A DNA stretch of 64,000 nucleotides from the NCBI GenBank assembly GCA_905221605.1, contig CAJNDS010002680.1:62001-126000 (forward strand), read 5' to 3'. Every line of letters begins with the position of its first letter. Position 1 is the first letter of the stretch. Source of the stretch: Symbiodinium natans (Eukaryota > Sar > Dinophyceae > Suessiales > Symbiodiniaceae). Of this stretch, positions 41,765 to 52,960 are shown piece by piece. The notes under the pieces were generated by a model. That model worked only from the letters and a program-made list of their open reading frames with translations, ran no database searches and was not told where the DNA came from. Position numbers and translations under genes: made by a program.

Positions 41765-41872
41765 ACACTATTCCCTCATGGTCCCTGTATCATTATACGA
41801 TAATGATCCCCCCCCCCCCAAAAAAAGACCTATTCTGATTCTTAAGGCCCCTGTATTAGGTTTTCTCTCTTC
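41765..41872 (+). mobile_element. dispersed repeat family B, copy 4
   Basis: TATTCCCTCATGGTCCCTGT and TATTCTGATTCTTAAGGCCC are separated by a C run and A run, and match the copy at 22069-22155 block for block. Confidence 0.6.
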
Positions 41873-43006
41873 TTTGGGTCTTGAGGGCGCCTGCACTCCC
41901 TGTCTCAGGTAGTGCTCATCGTCGGTGTCATCTCCGTTGGCTTTGTTGACCAGCTCGTTTCGCCATGACTCAGCGGCAGGATTGTGCATTCTCAGGCTTT
42001 TCAAATGGTTGAGGGTCAGAGTAGGCATTATTGTGTATTTAAAGGTGCGATAAAACTTCTTAGAGTGTGAGAACTCACAGTTAGCAATGTTTCTGCGCAG
42101 CGCGGCGAGTAAGGACTTAAGGCCTCAGTGAACCCGAAATGGGGAGGCCATCACTCTGGCCAATGCTTCGTGGTGCCCATTTTTCCAGCTGAGGCCTGCA
42201 AGAAGACTTACAGGCGCCAGGAATCTTAAACTACAAATATCTAGCCCTAGGCTCTAGACCCTAAATTCATAGTAGTCACAATCAACACATGCATACGAAG
42301 AAGGCAAAGATTGCCTAACAAACTTTTTCCTGACCTGAACCCTCAAGCCTTAACCCCTAAACCCTAAACCCTAAACCCGAAGAAGGAAAGCCCCCCACAG
42401 AGAGAGGCTCCCAAAAGTCGGCAGGCCTCCAACAAAGTGCCCCCAGCGCCAGGAAGTCTGCAAAGCCCCAGCTGATGAAGTTTCCCGTGTCGCAAAAGGG
42501 GGTCTTAGGGGTTTAGGGCTGAAGCTAGATGCTACAGAAACTCGCTGGCCCAGATCCTTCGCGCAGGGCACGCCGGTCTGAGAGAGTCGCCAGTCGCCCG
42601 CGGAAAAAGGGCCTCCTCTCGTGCCATGCAATGCGAGCTGCATGCGATTGCAAGGATGTTCTGGGACGTCATGGCATTCTTGCCCCATGAGAAGTGATGG
42701 GAAGTGGGGCAGTTTGGGTGTGCCTTGTGTGGCCCTCACCCCTCAGCCACCGACTCCCGAACCCCAAATCTGCACCCCAAGCCTAACAGGCCCTGAACCC
42801 TTGGAGGAGAGCCCTGAGGTTCTACATCTGCAGGTGTCGCAGTGTGACCCTAAGCCCCAAACGCAAACCCCCGAAACCCTAGGCCCCCGCCCGCTTCTGG
42901 GTGATGGGGGTCTCCTGTCGATTCGATCCGAAAGGGTTAGGAGTTCAGGGGTTAGGGTCAGGGTTTAGGGTTTAAGCATGTCTTGGCCCTCCTAGTAGCC
43001 ATCTGA

Positions 43007-43105
43007 TGGTTCTGGAGTCTACATTCGGGGTTCCGGGGCACCCATGCGAAAAGCGGACAGGTGGACTGGAACAAGGTCTACCGCCGAGAGCGCCTTGGCC
43101 TGTAG
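43007..43105 (+). CDS. possible terminal exon
   Basis: The frame ends GTHAKSGQVDWNKVYRRERL plus GL and TAG. Competing frames are open. Confidence 0.3.
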   Translation, partial: WFWSLHSGFRGTHAKSGQVDWNKVYRRERLGL

Positions 43106-43389
43106 TGTGGTGGTTGGGATTGGGAGCTCTGGTTGTTGTTTGTTGTGATGGAGGGGCTATGAGCCTGCGGTCGGCACACAAAGGGCTTTAGAGCTTCAGG
43201 TTCGGGGGCTTAGAGGGTTTAGACCCCAAACCCCAAACGCTCCGAAGTTGAGATTCACTAGGTGTTCAGCCCTAGAGCCCTAAACTTTGGCCCTAAACCC
43301 TAACCTCTAATGATAATGGCGATTCGTGGCAAAACCCTAAACCCTAAACCCTAAACCCTAAACCCCAAACCCCAAACCCTAAACCCTCC

Positions 43390-43479
43390 CAGACAGAGGG
43401 TGGCACCCAATGGAGCGTGAGGCTTGAGCCAAGACATCCCAAAAAGCTCCTTCCCAGAGCCCCCAAGACCCCATTCTAG
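43390..43479 (+). CDS. possible terminal exon
   Basis: CCCTCCCAG precedes QTEGGTQWSVRLEPRHPKKL, then LPRAPKTPF and TAG. CCCTAAA repeats lie immediately to the left. Confidence 0.35.
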   Translation, partial: QTEGGTQWSVRLEPRHPKKLLPRAPKTPF

Positions 43480-43629
43480 GAGTTTCCCCCCTAAACCCTA
43501 AACTGAACCCGGGCCCGCCTAAAGTACGACAGGAAGATACCTTCCTTTACCCTTTTCTTAGGGTATAGGTTGGGATCTGCCACCTTATACTAACAGTCCT
43601 TAATACAGCCTAGGAGCCGTGAGGGATTT

Positions 43630-43810
43630 TTCCCTTCGGGTAATAGGGGTTTTACCCTAAACCCTAAACCCTAAACCCTAACACCTAAACCCTAAACCCT
43701 AGACCCTAGACCCTAGACCCTAGACCCTAGACCCTAGACCCTAAACCCTAAAAACCTAAACCCTAAACCCTAACCCTAAACCCTAAACCCTAGACCCTAA
43801 ACCCTAAGCC
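43630..43810 (-). repeat. CCCTAAA array containing pure CCCTAGA block
   Basis: CCCTAAA units, then seven homogeneous CCCTAGA units (43697-43745), then CCCTAAA again. Confidence 0.95.
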
Positions 43811-44134
43811 TTCCCTGGAACCCTAATCCGGCCGCCAAGGCCGCAAGCTTGCTTTCCGAACTATCCGCCGGTGAAGCCGCAGGTCCGGGCGGATTTTTGC
43901 TGGGGCTTTGGGTGTAGGGTTTCGGCTTTAGGGTTTAGGCTTAGGGTCAGGGTTTAGGGTATTGGGTTTGGGGTTTAGGGTTTAGGGTTGGTTCGCATCT
44001 TTGCGCATGTTTCAGGAATTTGGGCTGTGGGCCCCGAATTAGCCGCAAGCTCCAAGATAGCCATACCCAGTCACGTACATGTAAATTGTACATGTATAGG
44101 TACAAGTGCAGGTATAGGCCTGTACCTAAATTAT

Positions 44135-44200
44135 ATGTATATCTCTATATGTATATATGTATATATTTATATGTATATATGTATATATATACATACATAT
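44135..44200. repeat. TATATGTA microsatellite
   Basis: ATATGTATAT repeats are read as Tyr/Ile ORFs on both strands. Confidence 0.95.
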
Positions 44201-44211
44201 GTCACCAGTCT

Positions 44212-44403
44212 GCAGAGGTGAGTTCACTTCTGTCTGCTGACAGCCTGCATGCTTTTTTGTCCACGCGCACTGTGGTGGCTTTTGATGACCGCAAGAGCCG
44301 AGAAAGCCCTGGGGTGCTCCGGGAGTCAAATATGGAGGGTCCAGTCTTTGAGCCCAAAGAGCCCACAGCAAGCCCCCGCTCCCCGCCTGATCCTAAAACC
44401 TGA
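44212..44403 (+). CDS. possible terminal exon, 62 codons
   Basis: AGTCTGCAG opens a frame reading EVSSLLSADSLHAFLSTRTV, VAFDDRKSRESPGVLRESNM and EGPVFEPKEPTASPRSPPDP before TGA. Composition and third-position bias are good for coding. Confidence 0.45.
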   Translation, partial: AEVSSLLSADSLHAFLSTRTVVAFDDRKSRESPGVLRESNMEGPVFEPKEPTASPRSPPDPKT

Positions 44404-44655
44404 ACCCTATGAAAGCCTGAACCCTAAACCCTGAGCCCAAACCCCTCCCCCCGGTCCGGACCGTCTTTCATCGTCCTTTGACTTGAGAAGGTCTGGGGCT
44501 TTGGGTCGCGAGGGGTTGGGGTTAAGGCTTTTGGGTTCAGGGTTTAGGGCTTGTAGAGTCCTCGTCCTTTTGTTTCCCTCAGCCGTGGAACAAGCAAACG
44601 CCCCTGGTAAAACACGACGCACGGCCAGCCACCTTCCTAAAGCCTTAGCCCCTTT

Positions 44656-44860
44656 CTTGGCCCTAGACCCTAAACCCTAAAACCTAAACCCTAAACCCTA
44701 AACCCTAAACCCTCTTTCTTGTCCTAAACCAAAAATCAGAGCGAGAAGCCCCAGGCATGCCCCTAAACCCTCATTCCCTCATGCCCTCCAATCTTCCAGC
44801 CTCCAATCCCTAAACCCCAAACCCTAAACCCCAAACCCTAAACCCTAAACCCTAAGTCCC
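44656..44860 (-). repeat. CCCTAAA arrays (two blocks)
   Basis: Blocks at 44660-44712 and 44800-44857 are separated by C-rich sequence. A GC-rich open segment (44880-44951; DCAANFASEFTAQPAPEV) follows before TTTAGGG. Confidence 0.9.
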
Positions 44861-44954
44861 TGGAGCCCTGAAACCCACTGTGCAGCGCGACTGCGCGGCG
44901 AACTTCGCCTCGGAGTTCACGGCGCAGCCGGCGCCGGAGGTCAGGGCTTGGAGA

Positions 44955-45050
44955 GGGGTTTAGGGTTTAGGGTTTAGGGTTCAGGGTTCAGGGTTCAGGG
45001 TTCAGGGTTCAGGGTATTTAGGGTTTAGGGTCTAGGGTTCAGGGTTTTGG
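44955..45050 (+). repeat. TTTAGGG then TTCAGGG array
   Basis: Four TTTAGGG units switch to six homogeneous TTCAGGG units. This is the last telomere-type array before the satellite domain. Confidence 0.95.
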
Positions 45051-45239
45051 GCTTGGTTTTTGTTGGCAGGGAGGGGGGGGGGGCTATTCTTGGGGGATTG
45101 TGACTTTGGGGTTTCGTGTCTTGTGTGTTTGGTTTTTTTCGGGGGTTTTGGGTCTTGGGCTTTTTGGTGAGTGTTTATATATATATATATGTGTGTATAT
45201 ATATATGAGAGAGCAACCTTTCGGGTCTATTTAGCTCCT

Positions 45240-47430
45240 TCCTTTGTTGTAATAAGTGAAATTAAATTAAATTATTTAAATTATTTAATTGACTCCCATT
45301 AAATAATTTAAAAAATTTAAATAATTTATATAAGCAAAATTATTTAAATTATTTCATTTATTTAATTGCCTCCCATTAAATAATTTAAATAACTAAAATA
45401 ATTTAAATAAGCAAAATTATTTAAATTATTTAATTTATTTAATTGACCCCGATTAAATAATTTAAATAATTTAAATAATTTAAATAAGCAAAATTAATTA
45501 AATTATTTAATTTATTTAATTGACCCCGATTAAAGAAATTAAATAATTTAAATAATTTCTGGCTGGTCTGGAAAGTTTCCTGAATTAAATTTATTTAAAT
45601 TATTTAATTTATTTAAATTATTTAAATTATTTAACTGACCCCTATTAAATAATTTAAATAATTAAAATAATTTAAATAAGCAAAAATTATTTAAATTATT
45701 TAATTGACTCCCATTAAATAATTTAAATAATTAAAATAATTTAAATAAGCAAAATTATTTAAATTATTTAATTTATTTAATTGACCTCTATTAAATAATT
45801 TAAATAATTTAAATAATTTAAATAATTTAAATAAATTTAAATTCCGGGAACTTTCCAGACCAACCAGCAAAACAATTAAATAATTTAAATCCGACAGCTC
45901 AATTAAATGATTTAATTAAACTGCGGGATTTAAATTATTTTATTGATTTTTTTTCTGGCTGGTCTGGAAAGTTTCCTGAATTAAATTTATTCAAATTATT
46001 TAATTTATTTAAATTATTTAAATTATTTAATTGACCCCTAGTAAATAATTTAAATAATTAAAATAATTTAAATAAGCAAAAATTATTTAAATTATTTAAA
46101 TTATTTAATTGGCTCCCATTAAATAATTTAAATAATTAAAATAATTTAAATAAGCAAAATTATTTAAATTATTTAATTTATTTAATTGCCTCCCATTAAA
46201 TAATTTAAATAATTTAAACAATTTAAATAAGCAAAATTATTTAAATTATTTAATTTATTTAATTGACCCCTATTAAATAATTTAAATAATTTAAATAATT
46301 TAAATAATTTAAATAATTTAAATAAATTTAATTCCGGGAACTTTCCAGGCCAACCAGCAAAACAATTATATAATTTAAATCCGACAGCTCAATTAAATAA
46401 TTTAATTAAACTGCGGGATTTAAATTATTTAATTGTTTTTTTTCTGGCTGGTCTGGAAAGTTTCCTGAATTAAATGTATTTAAATTATTTAATTTATTTA
46501 AATTATTTAAATTATTTAATTGATCCCTATTAAATAATTTAAATAAGTAAAATAATTTAAATAAGCAAAAATTATTTAAATGATTTAAATTATTTAAATT
46601 ATTTAATTGACTCCCATTAAATAATTTAAATAAATAAAATAATTTAAATACGCAAAATTTTTAAATTTTCTAATTTATTTAATTGCCTCCCATTAAATAA
46701 TTTAAATAATTAAAATAATTTAAATAAGCAAAATTATTTAAATTATTTAATTTACTTAATTGCCTCCCATTAAATAATTTAAATAATTTACATAATTTAA
46801 ATAAGCAAAATTCTTTAAATTATTTACTTCATTTAATTGACCCCTATTAAATAATTTAAATAATTTAAATAATTTAAATAAATAATTTAAATAATTTAAA
46901 TAAGCAAAATTATTTAAATTATTTAATTTATTTAATTGACCCCTATTAAATAATTTAAATAATTTAAATAATTTAAATAATTTAAATAATTTAAATAATT
47001 TAAATAAATTTAATTCCGGGAACTTTCCAGGCCAACCAGCAAAGCAATTAAATAATTTAAATCCGACAGCTCAATTAAATGATTTAATTAAACTGCGGGA
47101 TTTAAATTATTTAATTGATTTTTTTCTGGCTGGTCTGGAAAGTTTCCTGAATTAAATTTATTTAAATTATTTAATTTATTTAAATTATTTAAATTATTTA
47201 ATTGACCCCTATTAAATAATTTAAATAATTAAAATAATTTAAATAAGCAAAAATTATTTAAATTATTTAAATTATTTAATTGCCTCCCATTAAATAATTT
47301 AAATAATTTAAATAATTTAAATAAGCAAGATTATTTAAATTATTTATTTTATTTAATTGACCCTATTAAATAATTTAAATAATTTAAATAATTTAAATAA
47401 TTTAAATAACTTAAATAAATTTAATTCTGG
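45240..47430. repeat. AT-rich TTTAAATAA satellite with embedded inverted module
   Basis: A monomer of about 75-80 bp, AATTGACYCC.ATTAAATAAT followed by TTAAATAA..AATAAGCAAAAT, repeats through the block. Complete copies of a roughly 145-bp non-AT module occur at about 45838, 46330 and 47012, with half modules at 45559 and 47425. The module starts GGAACTTTCCAGRCCAACCA and ends TGGCTGGTCTGGAAAGTTTC, so its ends are inverted repeats. Its centre carries CCGACAGCTC and AAACTGCGGG. Confidence 0.95.
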
Positions 47431-47449
47431 GGCCTTTCCAGACCAGTCA

Positions 47450-48000
47450 CCAGACCCCTCTCCCCCTCCCCGCAGCTACCCCCCCCCCCCCCGAACTGGG
47501 GCTGGGCCAGGGCCGGAGGGGGTGAGGGCTGGAGCTGGGCGGTGGCGCTGGAGAGTGGTGGGGGGGTCGGGGGGTGGGGGGGTGGGGGGGGTGGAGAGCC
47601 AGCTTGGCGCGCGTGGAGGGGGGGGTGTTGGGCTTCTGGGGTGGGCTGGAGGGGCCCCCACCCCCCCCGCCCTTCCCCTGCCATCCCTTTCCCACTCTTT
47701 CAAGGGCTGAGCTGAAGAGCTGGAGCTGGGGTGGGCTGGTCTGGGGCCGGTGGCGCTGGAGAGCGGAGAGGGGTTGAAGGAGCTGGGCTGGCCGAAGGGT
47801 GGAGGGGCTGGAGAGCCAGCTCGGGGTGGAGGGTGGGCCAGGGAGGGTCAAGGGGGCCAAGGCCCTGGCACAGGGCTGGGCACCCCCCCCAACCACCACC
47901 CCTCTTTCTCTCACCATCCAAAAAGAGTTTAAACAAAAAAAACGTTTTTCTCTTCACCAACCCTCCCCCATCCCTCTCCACCATCAAACGCCCTCACCAT
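47450..48000. repeat. G-rich/C-rich low-complexity region
   Basis: Imperfect GGTGGGGG and CTGGAG repeats give long Pro- or Gly-rich ORFs on both strands (for example 47447-47917 and 47731-48426). None is convincing as a gene. Confidence 0.8.
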
Positions 48001-48064
48001 GCCTACTCCCCCAGCTCACTTTTCACTCCCTCACGTTCTCAACCGCTTCCACACATTAATCAGC

Positions 48065-48420
48065 TGCTTTACCCTATCATCTTCTTATCATCTTTTATCA
48101 TATTTTATCATCTCTCATATTATCTCTTTTTATTATCTTCCATCATGTTTAATCATCTTCATATGCTTTTCTTATCATCTTCATATCATCTTTTTATCAT
48201 CCTTTATCATCTTTTTTGTCATCTTTTATCATCTTTTAATCGGGTCAAAATTCGGGATCTCATTTGGAAAGCATCCTTATCTGAATCATCTTCTATCGTT
48301 ATCATCCTTTATCATTTTTTATCATCTTTTTATCACCTTTTATCACCTTTTATCATCTTTTATCATCTTTTATCATCTTTATCATCTTTTATCATCTTTT
48401 ACCATATTCATATAATAGTC
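48065..48420 (+). repeat. TATCATCTTTT minisatellite
   Basis: The 11-bp unit TTTTATCATCT recurs about 25 times, interrupted by a unique 60-bp island at 48240-48300. Confidence 0.9.
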
Positions 48421-48492
48421 TTATAATCGTTTTGTAGTCTTTTCTATTTTTTCGTAATCTTTAAGATCCTGTGGTCTCTAGGTAATTAATTT

Positions 48493-49246
48493 TTTTGGAG
48501 TGGTTCTAAGTCTTGCTTATCGGGGGGTAAGTGTTCGTAAGTTTCAAGAAGCAAATATATATATATATATGTGTAACACTGAATTTCAAACCCCCTTAAA
48601 CCCTTAAAGGCTGCATATGTGGGGTGGTTCTAAGTCTTGCTTATCGGGGGGTAAGTGTTCGTAAGTTTCAAGAAGCAAATATATATGCAACACTGAATTT
48701 TAAACCCCCTTGAACCCTTAAAGGCTGCGTATGTGGGGTGGTTCTAAGTCTTGCTTATCGGGGGGTAAGTGTTCGTAAGTTTCAAGAAGCAAATATATAT
48801 GTAACCCTGAATTTTAAACCCCCTTAAACCCTTAAAGGCTGCGTATGTGGGGTGGTTCTAAGTCTTGCTTATCGGGGGGTAAGTGTTCGTAAATTTCAAG
48901 AAGCAAATATATATGTAACACTGAATTTTAAACCCCCTTAAACCCTTAAAGGCTGCGTATGTGGGGTGGTTCTAAGTCTTGCTTATCGGGGGGTAAGTGT
49001 TCGTAAGTTTCAAGAAGCAAATATATATGTAACACTGAATTTTAAACCCCCTTAAACCCTTAAAGGCTGCGTATGTGGGGTGGTTCTAAGTCTTGCTTAT
49101 CGGGGGGTAAGTGTTCGTAAATTTCAAGAAGCAAATATATATGTAACCCTGAATTTTAAACCCCCTTAAGCCCTTAAAGGCTGCGTATGTGGGGTGGTTC
49201 TAAGTCTTGCTTATCGGGGGGTAAGTGTTCGTAAATTTCAAGAAGC
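48493..49246 (+). repeat. 114-bp tandem satellite, seven copies
   Basis: TGGTTCTAAGTCTTGCTTAT starts at 48501, 48625, 48739, 48853, 48967, 49081 and 49195. Spacings are 124 then 114 five times. Each unit contains CGGGGGGTAAGTGTTCGTAA and AAACCCCCTTAAACCCTTAA, plus an ATATAT tail of varying length. The last copy is truncated and joins the next satellite. Confidence 0.97.
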
Positions 49247-49364
49247 TGTGAGGGTTCCAGGTCTTGCTTGTCGCGGCCACCCCCACTCGGTCCTCAACAG
49301 GGGGACTCTCCAGGCTTTCGGCAAGACACCCCCGAAGCCTGAAACCCGAAATTCCCAAATGTCC

Positions 49365-51435
49365 ATGCACTAAAGTCACAAATCGCAAGCAGTGTCCCCC
49401 GTAGTTTTTGTCGAAACAGCCTTCTCCGAACTCATAAATCGCAAGCAGTGTCCCTATGCGTTGTTGTTGCGCGCAAATATCCAAAATCACAAATCGCAAG
49501 CAGGGTCCCCATAAGATGTTGCTGTAAGATTATCTACAAAATTCATAAATCGCAAGAAGTGTTACCCGTAGTTTTTTTGCGATTATGTACCAAGTTCACA
49601 ATCACAAGCAGTGTCCGCCCTTAGATGTTTCTGCAAGAGTATGTGCCAAAATCGCAAATCGCAAGCAGTGTCCCCCGTAGTTTTTTTGTTGAAAGAATAT
49701 GTACCAAGAACACAAATCGCAAGCAGTGTCCACCCATAGTCCTTTTTGCTGAAAGAATATATCCAAAATTCACAAATCGCAAGCAGTGTCACCCTTAGTT
49801 CTTTTGCTGTAAGAATATGCTCCCAAGTCACAAATCGCAAGCAGTGTGCCCCATGTTTTTCCTGTAAGATTATGTACCGAATTGCCAAATCGCAAGCAGT
49901 GTCCCCCTTAGCTTTTTCTACAAGAGTGCCAAACTCGCACATGGCAAGCAGTGTCCCCTGAGAGAAGATGTCCCAAAACCACAAATCGCAAGCAGTGTCC
50001 CCCATAGTTTTTGTTGAAAGCGTATTCTGCAAAGTTACATATCGCAAGCAGTGTCCCCCTTAGTTTCTTTTGCTGCAAGAAGAGGATGTCCCACAATCAC
50101 AAGTCGCAAGCAGTGTTCCCCTTAGTTTGTTACGGAATGGACATTGAGCAATCGCAAGCAGTGTCCCCATGAGAATTTGTTGATAGAATTCCAAAATCAC
50201 AAATCGCAAGCAGCGTCCCCCATAGTTTTTTGCTGAATGAAGAACTATCCAAACTCCTAAATCGCAAGCAGTGTCCCCTAATTTTTTTGCTGCAAGAAGA
50301 TGCCCCAAAATCAAAAACCGCAAGCAGTGTCCCCCTTGGTTTTTGCTGAAAGAAGATGTCCCAAAATCACAAATCGCAAGCAGGGTCCCCGCTTAGTTTT
50401 TGTTGCTGCAAGAAGATGCCCCCCAAATCACAAATCCCAAGCAGTGTCCACCCATAGTCCTTTTTGCTGAAAGAATATATCCCAAATTCACAAATCGCAA
50501 GCAGTGTCACCCTTATTTTTTTGCTGTAAGGAAAATGGTCCCAAGTCACAAATCGCAAGCAGTGTGCCCGGCGTGCCCCATATTTTTCCTCTAAGCCTAT
50601 GTACCAAAACCAAGTCGCAAGCAGTGTCCCTCTTAGTTTTTTCTACAAGAGTATGTGCCAAACTCGCAAATGGCAAGCAGTGTCCCCTGAAAGAAGATGT
50701 CCCAAAATCACAAATCGCAAGCAGTGTCCCCCATATATAGTTTTTGTTGAAGGAGTATTCTCCAAAGTTACAAATCGCAAGCAGTGTCCCCCTTAGTTTG
50801 TTTTTGCTGCAAGAAGAGGATGTCCCACAATCACAAATCGCAAGTAGTGTCCCCCTTAGTTTGTTACGGAATGTAATGGATACGTCCCCATGAGATTTTG
50901 TTGAAAGAATTCCAAAAACACAAATCGCAAGCGATGTCCCCAATAGTTTTTGCTGAATGAAGAACTATCCAAACTCCTAAATCGCAAACAGTGTCACCCT
51001 CAGTTTTCTTGCTGAAAGAGTATGTGCTAAAATCACAAATCGCAAGCCGTGTTCCCCATAGTTTTTTGCTGAATGAAGAACTATCCAAACTCATAAATCG
51101 CAAGCAGTGTCCCCCTTAGTTTTTATGCTGCAAGAAGATGTCCCAAAATCACAAATCGCAAGCAGTGTCCCCAATAAGTTTAATCCTGAAAGTATATATG
51201 CCAAAATCACAAATCGCAAGCAGTGTCCCCCCTTAGTTTTCTTCTGAATTCACAAATCGCAAGCAGTGTCCCCCGTAGTTTTTTTGTTGAAAGAAGATGT
51301 CCCAAAATCACAGATCGCCAGCAGTGTCCCCGTTAGTTGCTACGGAATATATCAACAATTGACAAGTCGCAAGCAGAGTCCACAAATGTTTTGTTGTAAG
51401 AACCTATCCAAAATGTCAAATGGCAAAGGCACGTG
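49365..51435 (-). repeat. 57-bp tandem satellite, about 36 units
   Basis: The core is ACAAATCGCAAGCAGTGTCC with CCCTTAGTTTTTTGCTG, diverged between units. Minus-strand ORFs reading GDTACDL or GTLLAICDFG are the repeat in translation. The block at 49725-50290 is repeated at 50443-51010 with an offset of 718-720 bp and the same unit order. Confidence 0.95.
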
Positions 51436-51479
51436 CGCTACTGTCTCAATGAAATTACGTAATTGAGCACATATAGACT

Positions 51480-52370
51480 AGGAAGTAAAAACATTATATA
51501 TATATATATATATGAACGAGCAGCCTTTCGGTCCATTTCGCTCATGTGTTTTGTTTAATGCTGGAGGGCTAGGTGCTGGGTGTTTTCGGGCTGTGGGTTG
51601 GCACGAATGGGTAAAAGTCTGAAGCTGCAACGCGAACCCATGAAATGAAACTCGGGCGGAGTGTTTTCGCTGTTTAGCTTGCCAGCGCCCCTCATCGATC
51701 CAAGTGTTATAGATAAATGAAGAACACAAGTTCGAAAAGACATAGGCAAGCAGCGTGCAAGAACAGCAACGTGAACAGTTATCATGACCACAAAACCACG
51801 AATTCGTTTTCAGAATAGCAGTGTAGGATTTTTTGCTCGTGTCATGGATCCATGAGCAAACCGCATTTTAAATGTAGGCAAGCAGCACGCAAAGAAAACA
51901 AAGCAAAGCGAAAGCCAAAAACAACAATGCAAGTCCAAAAGACAAGATAAAATAGGACGTCGGATTATTCGGCATGTGCAACTTTAAAGTTTTTTGACAA
52001 TATACATATACGAGCGTTTGATAGGAATGAAACAAACGCAACGAAAGAGACCCCAAAAGTCCCGGCTATGTCCCGGCTATTTTGTATAGTGTAGTGTAGT
52101 ATAGAGTTTCTTGTAGTTTTAGCATTCGTGTTAGTACTATTATTGGTCTTGGTCTTGGTGCTGGTACCTAGTCTGGCAGCGGTAAAGTATTCGTGTAGTA
52201 TCAGCATAGTACTCGTATGGTATCGAGGAAAAGTCACAGCGTCCTTGCAAGGGCCTTGCTTTCGGATCGCGCTAACACAAAATATAATGAACATGAGCAA
52301 TGCCAGCACTGCTAAGAACGCTATTGATATGAACAGTAAACATGGTGATATTGTTATGCGGATTCATTAC
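51480..52370. other. AT-richer unique sequence, no gene recognised
   Basis: An (AT)n tract lies at 51493-51513 and a CCCGGCTATGTCCCGGCTAT duplication near 52060. ORFs on both strands overlap and look like noise. Confidence 0.4.
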
Positions 52371-52375
52371 TTTAT

Positions 52376-52960
52376 ACCGTTGCCTGGTGACTAAATGGTT
52401 TTCTCATTGTTCTTTGCTTGCACAAGCAAAACTACTTAGTTCCTATTGATTTAATGTACGGTTGCCCAGTGATTCAGTTCCTACGTATTGTGGGTCACAA
52501 CGCTCCCTACACCATGTGCTTGTATAAAAATATGTACTTGGTTCTCGCAACACTCATTGATATCATATACAGTTTCCCAGTGATTTCTTGAGTTTTTCTA
52601 CTATCCCTATGTGGCGTATGCCACAGCATTCCCTACACCATGTGCTCGTAAATTTACCTGGTTCCACACCACATACTGATTTAATATACGGTGGCCTAGT
52701 TATTTCATAGTCTTCTCACTGTTCCTATGTGGTGTCGGTCAACAAATGACCTACACCATGTGTTTGTGTGACGAAATTTACTTGGTTCCTACAACACTCA
52801 TTGATGTCATAGAGAGCCCCCGAGTGATTTCTTGCTGTTATCACTATCGCTCTGCGGCGTGGGCCACAAAGTTCCCTGCACCACGTACTTCTAGAAAAAT
52901 TATGAGTTTACTTGGTTTCTAAATCACTCATTGGTTTGCACGGTTGCCCGAAAGAGTCTC
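52376..52960 (+). repeat. 118-126-bp tandem repeat, about 4.7 copies
   Basis: Recurring anchors are CCTACACCATGTG-like at 52506, 52632, 52750 and 52876, and CCAGTGATT-like at 52467, 52576, 52691 and 52811. Each is joined by TACTTGGTTCCTACAACACT. The copies are diverged. No coding frame runs through them. Confidence 0.85.

Noticed and set aside
43419-43435. CTTGAGCCAAGAC as a reverse dinoflagellate spliced-leader sequence
   Set aside because: Only about ten bases match the reverse complement of the spliced leader, and the bases fall inside an open frame; chance match.
47421-48426. 231-codon and 156-codon ORFs
   Set aside because: The composition is low-complexity (Pro, Gly, Ser, Ile/Tyr/His) from G-rich DNA and the TATCATCTTTT minisatellite.
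49200-51103. Series of minus-strand ORFs with GDTACDL and GTLLAICDFG
   Set aside because: They follow the 57-bp satellite units and end and restart with unit indels; there is no evidence of selection on the frame.
48493-51435. CRISPR-like regular repeats
   Set aside because: Units are contiguous 114-bp and 57-bp tandem repeats without unique spacers, in a eukaryotic context.
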